NCBI GenBank assembly: GCA_903970165.1
Contig: CAJCHZ010000072.1
Span: 26,381 to 90,380 of the forward strand
Reading direction: 5' to 3'
Origin: Betaproteobacteria bacterium
GTDB taxonomy: Bacteria > Acidobacteriota > Terriglobia > Acidiferrales > UBA7541
Length of the DNA stretch: 64,000 bases
Below are positions 50,983-60,126 of this stretch, one piece after another. The notes beneath the pieces were generated by a model. That model had not been told where the DNA came from, did no database searches, and worked only from the letters and a program-made list of their open reading frames with translations. The translations under genes were made by a program, and so were the position numbers. Numbering within the stretch: position 1 is the stretch's first letter; every line of letters starts with the position of its first letter.

Positions 50983-52560
50983 TCACCGGGCAGGCGATGG
51001 CCCTGGCTTGAACCAGAGATCCTGATAGTCAAAGCTGAAATCCGCGAGTGGAGAAACGGCGGCCATGGTGAAATGGTCGATGGTGCCGTCGGGATTCAAC
51101 GTGAAGGTTAGGAAGGCGTCTTCGATCGTACGGTCGCGCCAGTGGGCTTTGAAGGTATCATATTGCCAGTATTGCAGGTCGGCGACGGCTTTTGGCGTGT
51201 GATCCATGCTAAAAACGAGGGCGCCGTTCGAATGGCGGATGGTGATCGGACCGTACCAGGCGTCCGTGTAAGTTCCCGCATATTTTTCCGGAGGCAAGGA
51301 TGGCTTGGAATTTGTGGCGCGGCTTTTGCCGCTCTCAGCCATCATTTTTTCGGCTTCCAGTTCTCCTGCATCCACGGCCGCTTTGAAAGGCGTGGTCCAA
51401 TCCTTCGGCGGCAAACCAAAGTACGAATCCAAAACGTGGAACAGGATAGATTCGAAGGCAGCATCCTGTTCGGCGTTGGTGAAAATCAGGATTCCCAGGT
51501 TTTCTTCCGGCACGAGCATTACGCGGGTGACAAATCCGGAAACGCCACCGGAGTGCCCGACCAGTTTGCGTCCTTGATAGTCTCGGATTCCCCATCCGAG
51601 AGCGTAAGCGGAGAATTTCGGACGCAAAACAGCGAGCGGCGAATCTTCTGAACCGATGGGAATCAGAGTCTGGGCGGTCCACATCTCGCGGGATTGGCGT
51701 TCGCTGAAGAGGCGGTCGTCGCGACCGGGAAATTTGCCGTGATTGAGCTGAAGCTGGATCCACTTCGACATTTCCGCGACGGAAGAATTGATAGCTCCCG
51801 CCGGCGCAGCATTGTCCAAATCCATGAACGGAACGACTTGAAGTTTTCCATCAACCTCAGAGTGGGGCGAGGCGAAATCGTCACCGAGCTTGAACGCGTT
51901 GGTGCTGAGGTTGGACGTGTTCATTCCTAGTGGCTGGAGAATTTTCTCGCGGATGTAGTCTTCCCAGGATTTGCCGGTAACTGCCGGGATGATTTGTCCC
52001 GCAGCGATGTACATCAGATTGTCGTAGGCATAGTGACTGCGAAAGCTGGAGTCGGGCTTCATGAACCGGAGGCGGTAGATGATGTCGTCGCGCGAATAGG
52101 TCGTGTGCGGCCAGAAGAGCAGGTCGCCTTCGCCGAGGCCCATGCCACTGCGGTGGGTCAGGAGATCGCGGATGGTCATTTCATGGGAGACATACGGGTC
52201 GTACATCTGGAAGCCTTTGAGGCGTTCGTAGACTTTGTCATCCCAGGAGATTTTTCCAGCATCCACGAGCGAGGCGAGCGCGGCGCTGGTAAATGCCTTC
52301 GTGTTCGAACCGATTCCAAAGAGTGTGTTTTCATCCACCGGAGTCGGGTCGTCCAGTTTGCGAACCCCGTATCCCTTCGCGAGAACGACTTTGCCGTCCT
52401 TGACGATGGCTATCGCGACTCCAGGCACGTCGAACACTTTCATGGAGCGGGCGATGTAGGCGTCCAGGTCCGGAGGTGGGCCGCTCTGTGCGAAGAGCGG
52501 GGGCGCGAAAAGCAAGAAAAGCACTGCAAGGAACAAGTAACGCGGCGGCGAGAGTTTCAT
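50983..52560 (-). CDS. secreted serine hydrolase, beta-lactamase (class C-like) family
   Basis: A 525-residue protein with a signal peptide (residues 8-24). The penicillin-binding fold motifs are SNTK (SxxK), YDN (YxN) and HSGG. A C-terminal extension of about 140 residues follows the catalytic domain. Such enzymes hydrolyse D-amino peptides or esters, and few are real beta-lactamases. Confidence 0.88.
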   Translation of the reverse strand: MKLSPPRYLFLAVLFLLFAPPLFAQSGPPPDLDAYIARSMKVFDVPGVAIAIVKDGKVVLAKGYGVRKLDDPTPVDENTLFGIGSNTKAFTSAALASLVDAGKISWDDKVYERLKGFQMYDPYVSHEMTIRDLLTHRSGMGLGEGDLLFWPHTTYSRDDIIYRLRFMKPDSSFRSHYAYDNLMYIAAGQIIPAVTGKSWEDYIREKILQPLGMNTSNLSTNAFKLGDDFASPHSEVDGKLQVVPFMDLDNAAPAGAINSSVAEMSKWIQLQLNHGKFPGRDDRLFSERQSREMWTAQTLIPIGSEDSPLAVLRPKFSAYALGWGIRDYQGRKLVGHSGGVSGFVTRVMLVPEENLGILIFTNAEQDAAFESILFHVLDSYFGLPPKDWTTPFKAAVDAGELEAEKMMAESGKSRATNSKPSLPPEKYAGTYTDAWYGPITIRHSNGALVFSMDHTPKAVADLQYWQYDTFKAHWRDRTIEDAFLTFTLNPDGTIDHFTMAAVSPLADFSFDYQDLWFKPGPSPAR

Positions 52561-52612
52561 CGGAATTTTCGGATGACCTTTCCTTGGGGCACGGGAAGGA
52601 TTAAATCACAGA

Positions 52613-53167
52613 ATGGGTGCGCACCGGTTGGAAGAGTTCACCTACCTCAACTACCTCACTCAACACGCTCCTTCAAACCTCCAGCCGCCAGGCCTTCCTT
52701 TCCGGGAGGCCCCAAACAATGGGTATATTTTCAAACCCACCCTGGCCATTATTGGACGGAACGAATTAGGACGTGCCACGACGAATCGGGGCCGACAGAG
52801 CCCTCCAGAAGGGTGTCGAATACCGCCGTTCGCCATTTGCTCGAATTCGGAGTGCTCTTATTGCGCGGATCTGAAGGAAGACGGGCGTTGGGACCCGCAC
52901 TTGGGCATAGTCTGGTGTCCACAACGCAAATGCCGAGGGGTCTTCCACGGTGCTGTTTGCTACAGCCCTTTTTCCCAGGCGCCAGATCTGAGAGAGCCCA
53001 AGTGTGCGTCATGCCAAGCGCCTCTGAGACGTGACATGGGCGGGACCGCGAGTGAATCGGAAGCGACGCCTGGGACCGATCAAGATCGTGGCCGCTATAT
53101 TCAGAGGCGTGCTCATGAGCCCTTACAGGTGCCATGCCCACACGCAATTGCGGGCGCAAAGTCGTGA
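52613..53167 (+). CDS. possible zinc-ribbon protein
   Basis: A frame whose middle part has paired cysteines: ICSNSECSYCADL, WCPQRKCRG, and CASCQAPLRRD, with the general look of a small zinc-ribbon protein. The first 70 residues have weak coding character, so the true start may lie further in. It precedes an antisense XRE gene. Low confidence. Confidence 0.35.
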   Translation: MGAHRLEEFTYLNYLTQHAPSNLQPPGLPFREAPNNGYIFKPTLAIIGRNELGRATTNRGRQSPPEGCRIPPFAICSNSECSYCADLKEDGRWDPHLGIVWCPQRKCRGVFHGAVCYSPFSQAPDLREPKCASCQAPLRRDMGGTASESEATPGTDQDRGRYIQRRAHEPLQVPCPHAIAGAKS

Positions 53168-53480
53168 TGGGTATGGCGGGGCCGGGGCAAGAGATTAACC
53201 TCTCAACTGATGGATGTATTGGACCCGTGCGCCAAAAGCACGCTATTGAACGAAACGAGTAAGGTAAGCGGGGCCAGGGACCGCATTCGCATAAACTTGC
53301 GAGGCCTCTTTGGTCCCAGTATAAGAGCGCCATCTCGCGAAACGCGTCTTCCTTCACGACGCGGTGTTGCACTTGCTACAGTCGGGGACGCAGCTCAGAA
53401 GAGTGAAAAACCCTCAAAACATAAGCTCGCTGAGAAAGTTCTCCTAAGCTCCATGGAGAACTCGAGGAGTTTGATCTTTG
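53168..53480. other. intergenic stretch after the zinc-ribbon frame
   Basis: No convincing gene. A 7-bp stem GTTCTCC/GGAGAAC (53438-53444 with 53455-53461) followed on minus by TTTCTC is a possible terminator for the XRE gene. Confidence 0.4.
53432..53461 (-). terminator. possible terminator of the XRE gene
   Basis: The 7-bp stem GTTCTCC/GGAGAAC has a 10-base loop and a short T-rich tail on the minus strand, 20 bases past the XRE stop. Confidence 0.4.
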
Positions 53481-53852
53481 TTAGTTGGATGTGCGCGCCA
53501 GTTTCCGGGCGAAACCAAGCAGAACGGTACGGTCTTTTGAGTCCATCTTCGCAAGGTATCTCAGCAGAGTGTTCAGCTCTTTTGCCTCGCGGGAAGAATT
53601 TCCCCACAGACCTTCTTCGGTCTGAGTCTTGAGCTTTATGGGTTTAGGCGGCTCGGTACCGTCATACATAATCTTGTAGAGTGGCATCTCCAAGGCGCGG
53701 GCCCACTTCTCCAGAGTCTCCACCGAAGGAACGGTGTGGCCGTTTTCCACGCGAGAGACATAGCAACGAAGCAGTCCCGTGGATTTTTCGATGTCACCCT
53801 GGCTGAGGTCTTTTGCCTCGCGCAGTTCTCGTAGTCGTAGTCCTATTTGCAT
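53481..53852 (-). CDS. XRE-family helix-turn-helix regulator
   Basis: A 123-residue protein, MQIGLRLRELREAKDLSQG at the front, then IEKSTGLLRCYVSRVENG and PSVETLEKWARALEMPLY, a clear XRE DNA-binding domain (about 5-62). The C-terminal half is a helical tail. Start taken at the ATG at 53852. Target unknown; it may control itself or the nucleoside hydrolase divergent to it. Confidence 0.85.
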   Translation of the reverse strand: MQIGLRLRELREAKDLSQGDIEKSTGLLRCYVSRVENGHTVPSVETLEKWARALEMPLYKIMYDGTEPPKPIKLKTQTEEGLWGNSSREAKELNTLLRYLAKMDSKDRTVLLGFARKLARTSN

Positions 53853-53975
53853 AATGCAAGCGTACAACAGGCCCGTGCAGGGCTGCAACATCCAACTGCG
53901 CTTTTGGAGTATGGGAGGAATTTCTGGTTATACTCTCCGTCGTCCGGCTGAATCATACGTCAACCGAGGTCTTTG

Positions 53976-55061
53976 ATGAGAAATCGAAAGCTGCACTTTG
54001 TCGTCTTGTTCGTTTTTTTTATGCTCGCAAGTAGCCCGGGATTCGCGCAGCAGCGCCGGAAAATCATCATTGACCAGGATTGTTCGGGGCCCGGCGGCAG
54101 CAATATGCAAACGCTGCTGACGTTGATTCAGTCGCGCGCGGTTGAAGTTCTGGGGATTACCGTGGTCAGCGGGAACCAGTGGCGCGACGAAGAAGTGGCG
54201 CGGACGCTGCGGTTGCTGGAATTGATAGGACGCACCGATATTCCGGTTGTGCCGGGAGCTGTGTTTCCGCTGGTGCACCGGCGCAAGGCGGCGCAACTGT
54301 GGCAAGCGACGTATGGGAAAGTTGCGTTCGCGGGAGCTTGGGACGATCGCTGGTGGCACGAGCACGACGTGATTCCCAAACTGATGGAAGGCGAGCCGCA
54401 CACGAAGCCCACGGATGAGGACGCCGCCCACTTTCTGCTGAGGATGGTACACAAGTATCCGCATGAAGTGACCATCTATGAGGGCGCACCGATGACTGAT
54501 CTGGCGCTTGCGAATGCCATCGATCCTCACTTTGCTGAACTTGCCGAAGGACTTGTGTTCATGGGCGGAAGCCTGGAGCCGGAGACTGACGATCCGGAAT
54601 TTCTGAGTGCGCCGCGGCACGAATTCAATTTCTGGTTCGATCCGGAGGCGGCGAAGAGCGTGCTGGAGGCCCCGTGGAAGAAGATTGTGTGCACTCCGGT
54701 GGACATTTCGGTGAAAACGCGAATCACGGATGCGATGGTGGCGGAGATCAGCAAGAGTAACAGCGCGGCGGCGCAGTATGTCGTGAACTACTTCATGAAG
54801 GATCAAGGCGGTTATTACATGTGGGACGAGTTGGCGGCGGCGGCGTGGATCGATCCGACGTTAATAACGAGGAAAGTTGAGCGGTATATGAGCGTAAACG
54901 TGGACCATGGGGCTGCCTACGGAGACACGTTGACGTGGACGGAGAAAGACAATCCAGAGCTTGGCGCGCGGCTCGCAGAAATCCAGATGGATTTAGATCT
55001 GGCGCGATTCAACAAAATGTTTGTGGAATTGATGAAGGCACCTACGCCGCAGGCGCATTGA
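53976..55061 (+). CDS. secreted nucleoside hydrolase-like protein, altered Ca site
   Basis: A 361-residue protein with a signal peptide (about 7-24) and a nucleoside hydrolase fold: EGAPMTDLALA, LVFMGGSLE, and FNFWFDPEAAK. The usual N-terminal DxDPxxDD Ca-binding motif reads DQDCSGPGGSN, so the paired aspartates are missing. Its substrate may differ from classic IunH. It starts at ATG 53976 just after a TTG alternative. Confidence 0.8.
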   Translation: MRNRKLHFVVLFVFFMLASSPGFAQQRRKIIIDQDCSGPGGSNMQTLLTLIQSRAVEVLGITVVSGNQWRDEEVARTLRLLELIGRTDIPVVPGAVFPLVHRRKAAQLWQATYGKVAFAGAWDDRWWHEHDVIPKLMEGEPHTKPTDEDAAHFLLRMVHKYPHEVTIYEGAPMTDLALANAIDPHFAELAEGLVFMGGSLEPETDDPEFLSAPRHEFNFWFDPEAAKSVLEAPWKKIVCTPVDISVKTRITDAMVAEISKSNSAAAQYVVNYFMKDQGGYYMWDELAAAAWIDPTLITRKVERYMSVNVDHGAAYGDTLTWTEKDNPELGARLAEIQMDLDLARFNKMFVELMKAPTPQAH

Positions 55062-55134
55062 GGCAAATTCCGGTGCGATTCTTGACGCTTTCCTTGGAAT
55101 CACTTAGTGTCTTTTGTCTGCTATGGAGTTTCCG

Positions 55135-56934
55135 ATGAAAACCTGTCTGCGCATGTTGAGCGTGGCGACTGCTGCGCTTGCACTACTGGCTCCTATGGCG
55201 CGGGGGCAGGCGGCTGCGGAATACCGGTTGCACAATGATGTGCCCGGAGTGTGGCCGCAGCAGGCGGTGCGCGGCGCGCACGGGATGGTCGCTAGCGACG
55301 AACAGCTGGGGTCGCAGGCGGGCGTCGAAATTCTGAAGCGCGGGGGGAATGCCGTGGATGCGGCGGTGGCCGTGGCGTTTGCGCTTGCCGTGGTTGAGCC
55401 ATCGGCGGGGAATATTGGCGGCGGCGGATTCATGCTGGTGCGGCTGGCGAATGGAAACACGACGTTTTTTGATTATCGCGAGGTGGCGCCCGCAAAAGCC
55501 TCGCGCGACATGTATATCAAGCCCGACGGCACGCTCGACAAAGAGCTTTCCGTCATTGGTTACAAAGCGGTTGCGGTGCCCGGCACTGTGGCTGGGCTCG
55601 AGTCGGTGCTGCAAACGTATGGCAAGCTGAAGCTTGCGGAGGTTATGGCGCCTGCCATTCAGTTTGCCGAAGGAGGATTTCCGGTCAGCGAAAAACTTGC
55701 GCACCAGTTCGAACTCGAGCGCTCAGAATTGCAGGAGTTTAGCGACAGCCGGCGCATCTTTTTGAACGACGGTAAGATGTTTCACGCCGGCGACACCCTG
55801 AAGCAGCCGGAGCTTGCCGCCACTCTCAAACGCATTGCGAAAAACGGCGCCGCCGATTTCTACCGCGGCGAAACGGCCCGGATGCTTGTGAATGATCTGC
55901 AACGCATGGGTGGTCTGATTACCCTGCAGGATCTTGCGCAGTATCAGCCCAAGGTGCGCGAGGCGCTGCACGCGGACTACGCTCTCGACGGGCACACGTG
56001 GGAGGTCATTAGTTCTCCGCCGCCCAGTTCCGGTGGTGTGGCCATCATTGAAGCAATGAATATGCTGCGCGACGTTCCACTGAAGGGCTGGGACGACGCG
56101 CAAAGCCTGCACATGGTGGTCGAGACAATGCGGCGCGTGTTTGCGGACCGCGCGGCTTATTTGGCGGACCCCGATTTTGCCAAAGTGCCTGTGGAAGGAC
56201 TAACCAGCGATTGCTATGCGAAGGAACTTACGGCGACGATCGACCCGCAGCGGGCTTCTTCGAGCAAAACAGTGAAGGCGGGGACGCCGCACACCTGCGG
56301 TGTTTCCGCGGAAAGCTCGGCACCGCCGGCGGAAATTATCAGCCTCAACGACGGGCCGAATACCACACACTTTTCGGTCGTGGATGCCGCGGGCAACGCC
56401 GTGGCCAGCACCTATACCCTCAACAACAGTTACGGATCGAAGGTAACCTCTTCCGCCGGCTTTTTGCTGAACGACGAAATGGATGACTTTACGACGCAGC
56501 CCGGCGTCCCGAATGCGTTATTCGGGCTGATTCAATCGGAGGCGAACGCGATTGCACCGGGGCACCGGCCGCTGAGTTCCATGACGCCGACAATTCTTGT
56601 GCGTGATGGAAAATTGAGCTTCGTAACTGGTTCGCCAGGTGGCCCGACGATTATTTCGGCGACCCTGTTGAGCGTTTTAAACTGGATGCGCCTGGGAATG
56701 GATGCGCAGGCGGCGATTAACGCGCCGCGGTTCCATCACCAGTGGCTGCCGGACGTGATCGTGATGGAAAAGGATTTTCCGCCGAGCATGGAAGCCGCGC
56801 TGAATGCGGAGGGGTACACGACGCGGAGGCGTGGGCACATCGGACTGGTAAACGCGATCGGAATTGATCCGCTGACAGGCGATCGGCTGGGCGCAGCGGA
56901 TCCTCGCGACAATGGGGCTGCTGTCGGCTACTAA
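55135..56934 (+). CDS. ggt: gamma-glutamyltranspeptidase
   Basis: A 599-residue secreted GGT with signal peptide from ATG 55135 (ATGGAG-type ribosome site 6 bases ahead). The autoprocessing Thr lies in NTTHFSVVD, with RPLSSMTPTI and GSPGG loops. It processes into two subunits and transfers gamma-glutamyl groups in glutathione turnover outside the cytoplasm. Upstream neighbours are also secreted. Confidence 0.95.
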   Translation: MKTCLRMLSVATAALALLAPMARGQAAAEYRLHNDVPGVWPQQAVRGAHGMVASDEQLGSQAGVEILKRGGNAVDAAVAVAFALAVVEPSAGNIGGGGFMLVRLANGNTTFFDYREVAPAKASRDMYIKPDGTLDKELSVIGYKAVAVPGTVAGLESVLQTYGKLKLAEVMAPAIQFAEGGFPVSEKLAHQFELERSELQEFSDSRRIFLNDGKMFHAGDTLKQPELAATLKRIAKNGAADFYRGETARMLVNDLQRMGGLITLQDLAQYQPKVREALHADYALDGHTWEVISSPPPSSGGVAIIEAMNMLRDVPLKGWDDAQSLHMVVETMRRVFADRAAYLADPDFAKVPVEGLTSDCYAKELTATIDPQRASSSKTVKAGTPHTCGVSAESSAPPAEIISLNDGPNTTHFSVVDAAGNAVASTYTLNNSYGSKVTSSAGFLLNDEMDDFTTQPGVPNALFGLIQSEANAIAPGHRPLSSMTPTILVRDGKLSFVTGSPGGPTIISATLLSVLNWMRLGMDAQAAINAPRFHHQWLPDVIVMEKDFPPSMEAALNAEGYTTRRRGHIGLVNAIGIDPLTGDRLGAADPRDNGAAVGY

Positions 56935-57029
56935 GACTTTTTGCGATTTGCAGCTTGCTGGGCGGCTCATGCTCAGGGCGCGATGACGGAAGGGCATCGT
57001 TTTTATCCAATGGCACAGTGAACAGGACT

Positions 57030-57890
57030 ATGCGAAGAATCCTATCCACTTACTTGTTTGTGTCGCGAAAATTGACCGCGGAACTTCTCGGGCAAATTTC
57101 CGAAGCCGGTTTCGAGGCCGTCGAGATTTTCAGCACGCGAAGCCATTTCGATTACACGGTCAAGAAAGATGTGCAGACGATAGCCAGTGCTCTCTCCCAG
57201 CACAAGCTGACGATGGCTTCTCTGCATGCGCCTACGAGCCGTGATTTGAGCGCGATGCGCGAGGGCGGCGCACCGCTGTCCATCTGCGAAGTGGAACGCG
57301 TGCGGCGCATTGAAGCCATGGACGAACTGAAACGCGTGATTGACGTGGCCGAGGATTTGCCGTTTTCGCGGCTGATTCTGCACATGGGCGGATCGCGGGA
57401 AACGGCCGATCCGCGGAAGCGCGATGCGGCTTTCAGTTCGCTGGAGCACCTGGTTTTGCACGCGCGTCACGTGGGCGTGACGATCGCGGTGGAAAATACC
57501 ACCAGCGAGATGGGCGATCCTTTTTATTTGCGCTCGTTCGTGGACGAAACGCGGCTGAATGGGCTGAAATTTAATTTTGATATCGGCCATGCGCATCTGG
57601 CGGATGGTCCGGAGAACGAACGCATCGAGAAGGCGTTCGCGCCGCTCCGCGAGCTGGTTGTTTCGGCGCACATCCACGACAATCACGGCGAAAAGGACGA
57701 GCACCTGGCGCCGTATGAAGGCACGATCGACTGGGAATCCGCGGTCAAGACGCTCAAGTCCGCGCCCGATCCGGATTTGGCGCTCACGCTAGAGCTAAAA
57801 GAGCGTAGCGGCCCTGAAGCCAAGAGCGTGAGTGAGCAATTGGCGGCCGCAAGCGAAGCACTTGACCGCTTCGAGCGCGAATGGAGCTGA
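57030..57890 (+). CDS. sugar phosphate isomerase/epimerase-like TIM barrel
   Basis: A 286-residue AP-endonuclease 2 type TIM barrel starting at ATG 57030. Features include FEAVEIFSTRSHFDYT, LILHMGGSRET, VAVENT-like TIAVENTTSE, FNFDIGHAHL and HIHDNHGEKDEH, with the metal-binding residues Glu, Asp, His seen in order. The substrate is unknown. A GTG at 57018 is an alternative start. Confidence 0.85.
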   Translation: MRRILSTYLFVSRKLTAELLGQISEAGFEAVEIFSTRSHFDYTVKKDVQTIASALSQHKLTMASLHAPTSRDLSAMREGGAPLSICEVERVRRIEAMDELKRVIDVAEDLPFSRLILHMGGSRETADPRKRDAAFSSLEHLVLHARHVGVTIAVENTTSEMGDPFYLRSFVDETRLNGLKFNFDIGHAHLADGPENERIEKAFAPLRELVVSAHIHDNHGEKDEHLAPYEGTIDWESAVKTLKSAPDPDLALTLELKERSGPEAKSVSEQLAAASEALDRFEREWS

Positions 57891-57914
57891 GTCGGCCCGC
57901 CCATCGTTCGAAAT

Positions 57915-57951
57915 TTGACCATTATTTTAACTATGGTCTATAATATGGTCA
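57915..57951 (+). promoter_or_regulatory. promoter and operator of the toxin-antitoxin pair
   Basis: TTGACC (57915-57920) and a perfect TATAAT (57939-57944) are 18 bases apart. Around them TGACCAT (57916-57922), ATGGTC (57933-57938) and ATGGTCA (57945-57951) form inverted and direct repeats, which look like the operator for an autoregulating antitoxin. Confidence 0.65.
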
Positions 57952-57961
57952 GGTGAGCGCT

Positions 57962-58204
57962 ATGCAAGAGATTGCTATTTCCCAGTTCAAGGCCAAGTGT
58001 CTAGCTATTCTTGAAAACGTCGAGAAGACCGGGCAGGCGATTCGCATTACGCGACACGGTAAACCAGTAGCGGATGTCGTGCCGATTGTTGAGGCTGTGG
58101 ACCGAGCTGCGATGTTCGGTTCGATGCGAGATTCCATGAAGATTCTGGGCGACATAATAGAGCCTGCCATTGACCTAGATGAGATTGAGGCTCTTCGCGA
58201 TTGA
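57962..58204 (+). CDS. Phd/YefM-family antitoxin
   Basis: An 80-residue protein with the Phd/YefM N-terminal pattern EIAISQFKAKCLAILENVEKT and ITRHGKPVADVVP. The C-terminal tail would wrap the toxin. It starts at ATG 57962, with AGG 8 bases ahead. Its stop overlaps the toxin start. Confidence 0.88.
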   Translation: MQEIAISQFKAKCLAILENVEKTGQAIRITRHGKPVADVVPIVEAVDRAAMFGSMRDSMKILGDIIEPAIDLDEIEALRD

Positions 58205-58587
58205 AACTCCTTTTGGATACTCATATTTGGATTTGGATTCTTCAGAGTCCGGAAAGACTTGGAGCCCGCACGACGATTGAACTACATAAAGAGACCAACG
58301 ATCTTTGGTTGTCGCCTGTCAGCACGTGGGAGGCTCTCCTGCTGCACAGAATGAGGCGCATTGACCTGGGTCCGGATCTCGTGAGTTGGTCAAAACGATC
58401 CATCCTGGGCTTCCAAACGGCCCCCCTGACACATGAAATCGTTTTTGCAGCGGAGCTCTTGGACCTTCACCAGGATCCTGCGGATCGGTTTCTCGCCGCT
58501 ACCGCCCAGGTTCTGGACCTGACCTTGGTCACCGCGGACCAGAAGCTCCTGGGACTCGGCACGATACGCACGCTTGGAAATCGCTAG
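58201..58587 (+). CDS. VapC-type PIN-domain toxin
   Basis: A 128-residue PIN nuclease starting with TTG that overlaps the antitoxin stop. Acidic residues of the Mg site are seen in LLDTHIW, STWEALL and DPADRFLAATA, plus LVTADQK. Such toxins cut RNA; the target is not known. It is co-translated with the Phd-type antitoxin. Confidence 0.88.
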   Translation: MKLLLDTHIWIWILQSPERLGARTTIELHKETNDLWLSPVSTWEALLLHRMRRIDLGPDLVSWSKRSILGFQTAPLTHEIVFAAELLDLHQDPADRFLAATAQVLDLTLVTADQKLLGLGTIRTLGNR

Positions 58588-58671
58588 ACCCTTTTCAGGA
58601 TTCTCGGCCTGGGCCAATCCCTTCCCTTCTCTGATAAACTACATTTTTGCAAACCCACGGAAATAAACACC

Positions 58672-59973
58672 ATGGCGATCATAACTATCGATCAAGCGGG
58701 CAAACACGACGGGCAGGAAGTGACCATTCGCGGGTGGCTCTATAACCTGCGCGAATCGGGGAAATTGATGTTCCCCATTTTTCGCGACGGGACCGGGATT
58801 ATCCAGGGCGTTTGCGCGCTCAAGGAGAACCCGGAGGCTTTCGAAGCCCTGAAAGGGCTAACCCAGGAATCGAGCGTCATTGTCACCGGAAAAATCCGTG
58901 CCGAGCAGCGGGCGCCAGGCGGTTTTGAAATGGGCGTCTCTAAAATTCAGATTGTTCAAAAGGTTCCGGACGCCACACCGTTTCCCATTCAATTAAAAGA
59001 GCATGGCGTCGATTTTCTGCTGGATCAGCGGCACCTCTGGATTCGAACGCCGCGCCAGGCGGCGATTCTGCGGATTCGCGCGGAAGCCATTCGCGCGGCG
59101 CGCGAATTCATGGACGGGCAGGGCTACACGATTGCTGACGCGCCGATGTTCACGCCTGCGGCTTGCGAGGGCACTTCGACGCTTTTCGAAGTGAATTACA
59201 TTGATGAGCAGAAGGCTTACCTGACCCAGAGCGGTCAGCTCTACGCCGAAGCCATCGCCATGGCGCTTGGTAAGGTCTACACCTTCGGCCCAACGTTTCG
59301 TGCGGAAAAGTCGAAAACGCGGCGGCACCTCACCGAATTCTGGATGCTGGAGCCAGAGGCGGCTTACGTGGAATTCGATGAAATTATGAGTCTTGGCGAA
59401 GGGCTTGTCAGCGCCATCGTTCAGGGCGTCCTAAAGAACAAACCGCGCGAACTCGAAACGCTCAAGCGCGACGTCACTAAGCTCGAAAACATCAAGCCCC
59501 CTTTTCCGCGCATCTCCTATGAAGATGCAGTGAGCCTTCTTCAAAAAAAGGGTAACCCGGCAAAGTTTGGCGATGATTTTGGCGGCGACGAAGAGACTCT
59601 CATCTCAAAAGAATTCGATCGCCCAGTCCTCATTCACCGCTACCCCAGCGCAATCAAGGCTTTTTACATGCAACCCGACGCTGCGCGGCCGGAGCTGGCG
59701 CTCGCGTTCGACATGATTGCGCCGGAAGGCTACGGCGAAATCATCGGGGGAAGCCAGCGCATCCACGATTACGATCTGCTGTTGAAGCGCCTGCACGAAC
59801 ATAACTTGCCTCAAGAATCGTTCGAGTGGTATCTCGACTTGCGCCGCTACGGCAGCGTGCCCCACTCCGGCTTTGGCCTCGGCCTCGAACGCAGTGTCGC
59901 GTGGATTTGCGGCACCGAACACATTCGCGAAGTCATCCCCTTTCCCCGGATGATTTACCGCGTGTATCCTTAG
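58672..59973 (+). CDS. asnS: asparaginyl-tRNA synthetase
   Basis: A 433-residue class II synthetase. An N-terminal OB fold (about 1-100), motif 2 in TFRAEKSKTRRHLTEFWMLE and motif 3 in GFGLGLERSVAW. The GGSQRIHDYD loop fits the AsnRS group. It charges tRNA-Asn with Asn. No nearby amino acid synthesis genes. Confidence 0.96.
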   Translation: MAIITIDQAGKHDGQEVTIRGWLYNLRESGKLMFPIFRDGTGIIQGVCALKENPEAFEALKGLTQESSVIVTGKIRAEQRAPGGFEMGVSKIQIVQKVPDATPFPIQLKEHGVDFLLDQRHLWIRTPRQAAILRIRAEAIRAAREFMDGQGYTIADAPMFTPAACEGTSTLFEVNYIDEQKAYLTQSGQLYAEAIAMALGKVYTFGPTFRAEKSKTRRHLTEFWMLEPEAAYVEFDEIMSLGEGLVSAIVQGVLKNKPRELETLKRDVTKLENIKPPFPRISYEDAVSLLQKKGNPAKFGDDFGGDEETLISKEFDRPVLIHRYPSAIKAFYMQPDAARPELALAFDMIAPEGYGEIIGGSQRIHDYDLLLKRLHEHNLPQESFEWYLDLRRYGSVPHSGFGLGLERSVAWICGTEHIREVIPFPRMIYRVYP

Positions 59974-60049
59974 TGCGGGGTAATACGGCGCCGCAATGGC
60001 GTCTCTCGCAGGGCAGCAACGGCACCAGAAATTAAAGTGGCCTGAACTT

Positions 60050-60067
60050 TACGCGCTTTTTCGCGTA
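60050..60067. repeat. 6-bp hairpin between asnS and arginase
   Basis: TACGCG/CGCGTA around a CTTTTT loop, in the 153-base gap after asnS. No T-run beyond, so a terminator is unsure. The gap also has repeated CACGG units near 60090-60115. Confidence 0.3.
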
Positions 60068-60126
60068 TACGAGTTTCGTGCGCCTTCACGGATCACGGGA
60101 CACGGGTCACGGAACATGAGACTGAG

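Noticed and set aside
52749..53372. 207-codon minus-strand frame in the region before the XRE gene
   Set aside because: No domain, no ribosome site, uneven codon use; the plus-strand frame with paired cysteines is better though still weak.
60085..60120. Repeated CACGG-type units before arginase
   Set aside because: Only two or three imperfect copies, too few and too short to call a repeat array.
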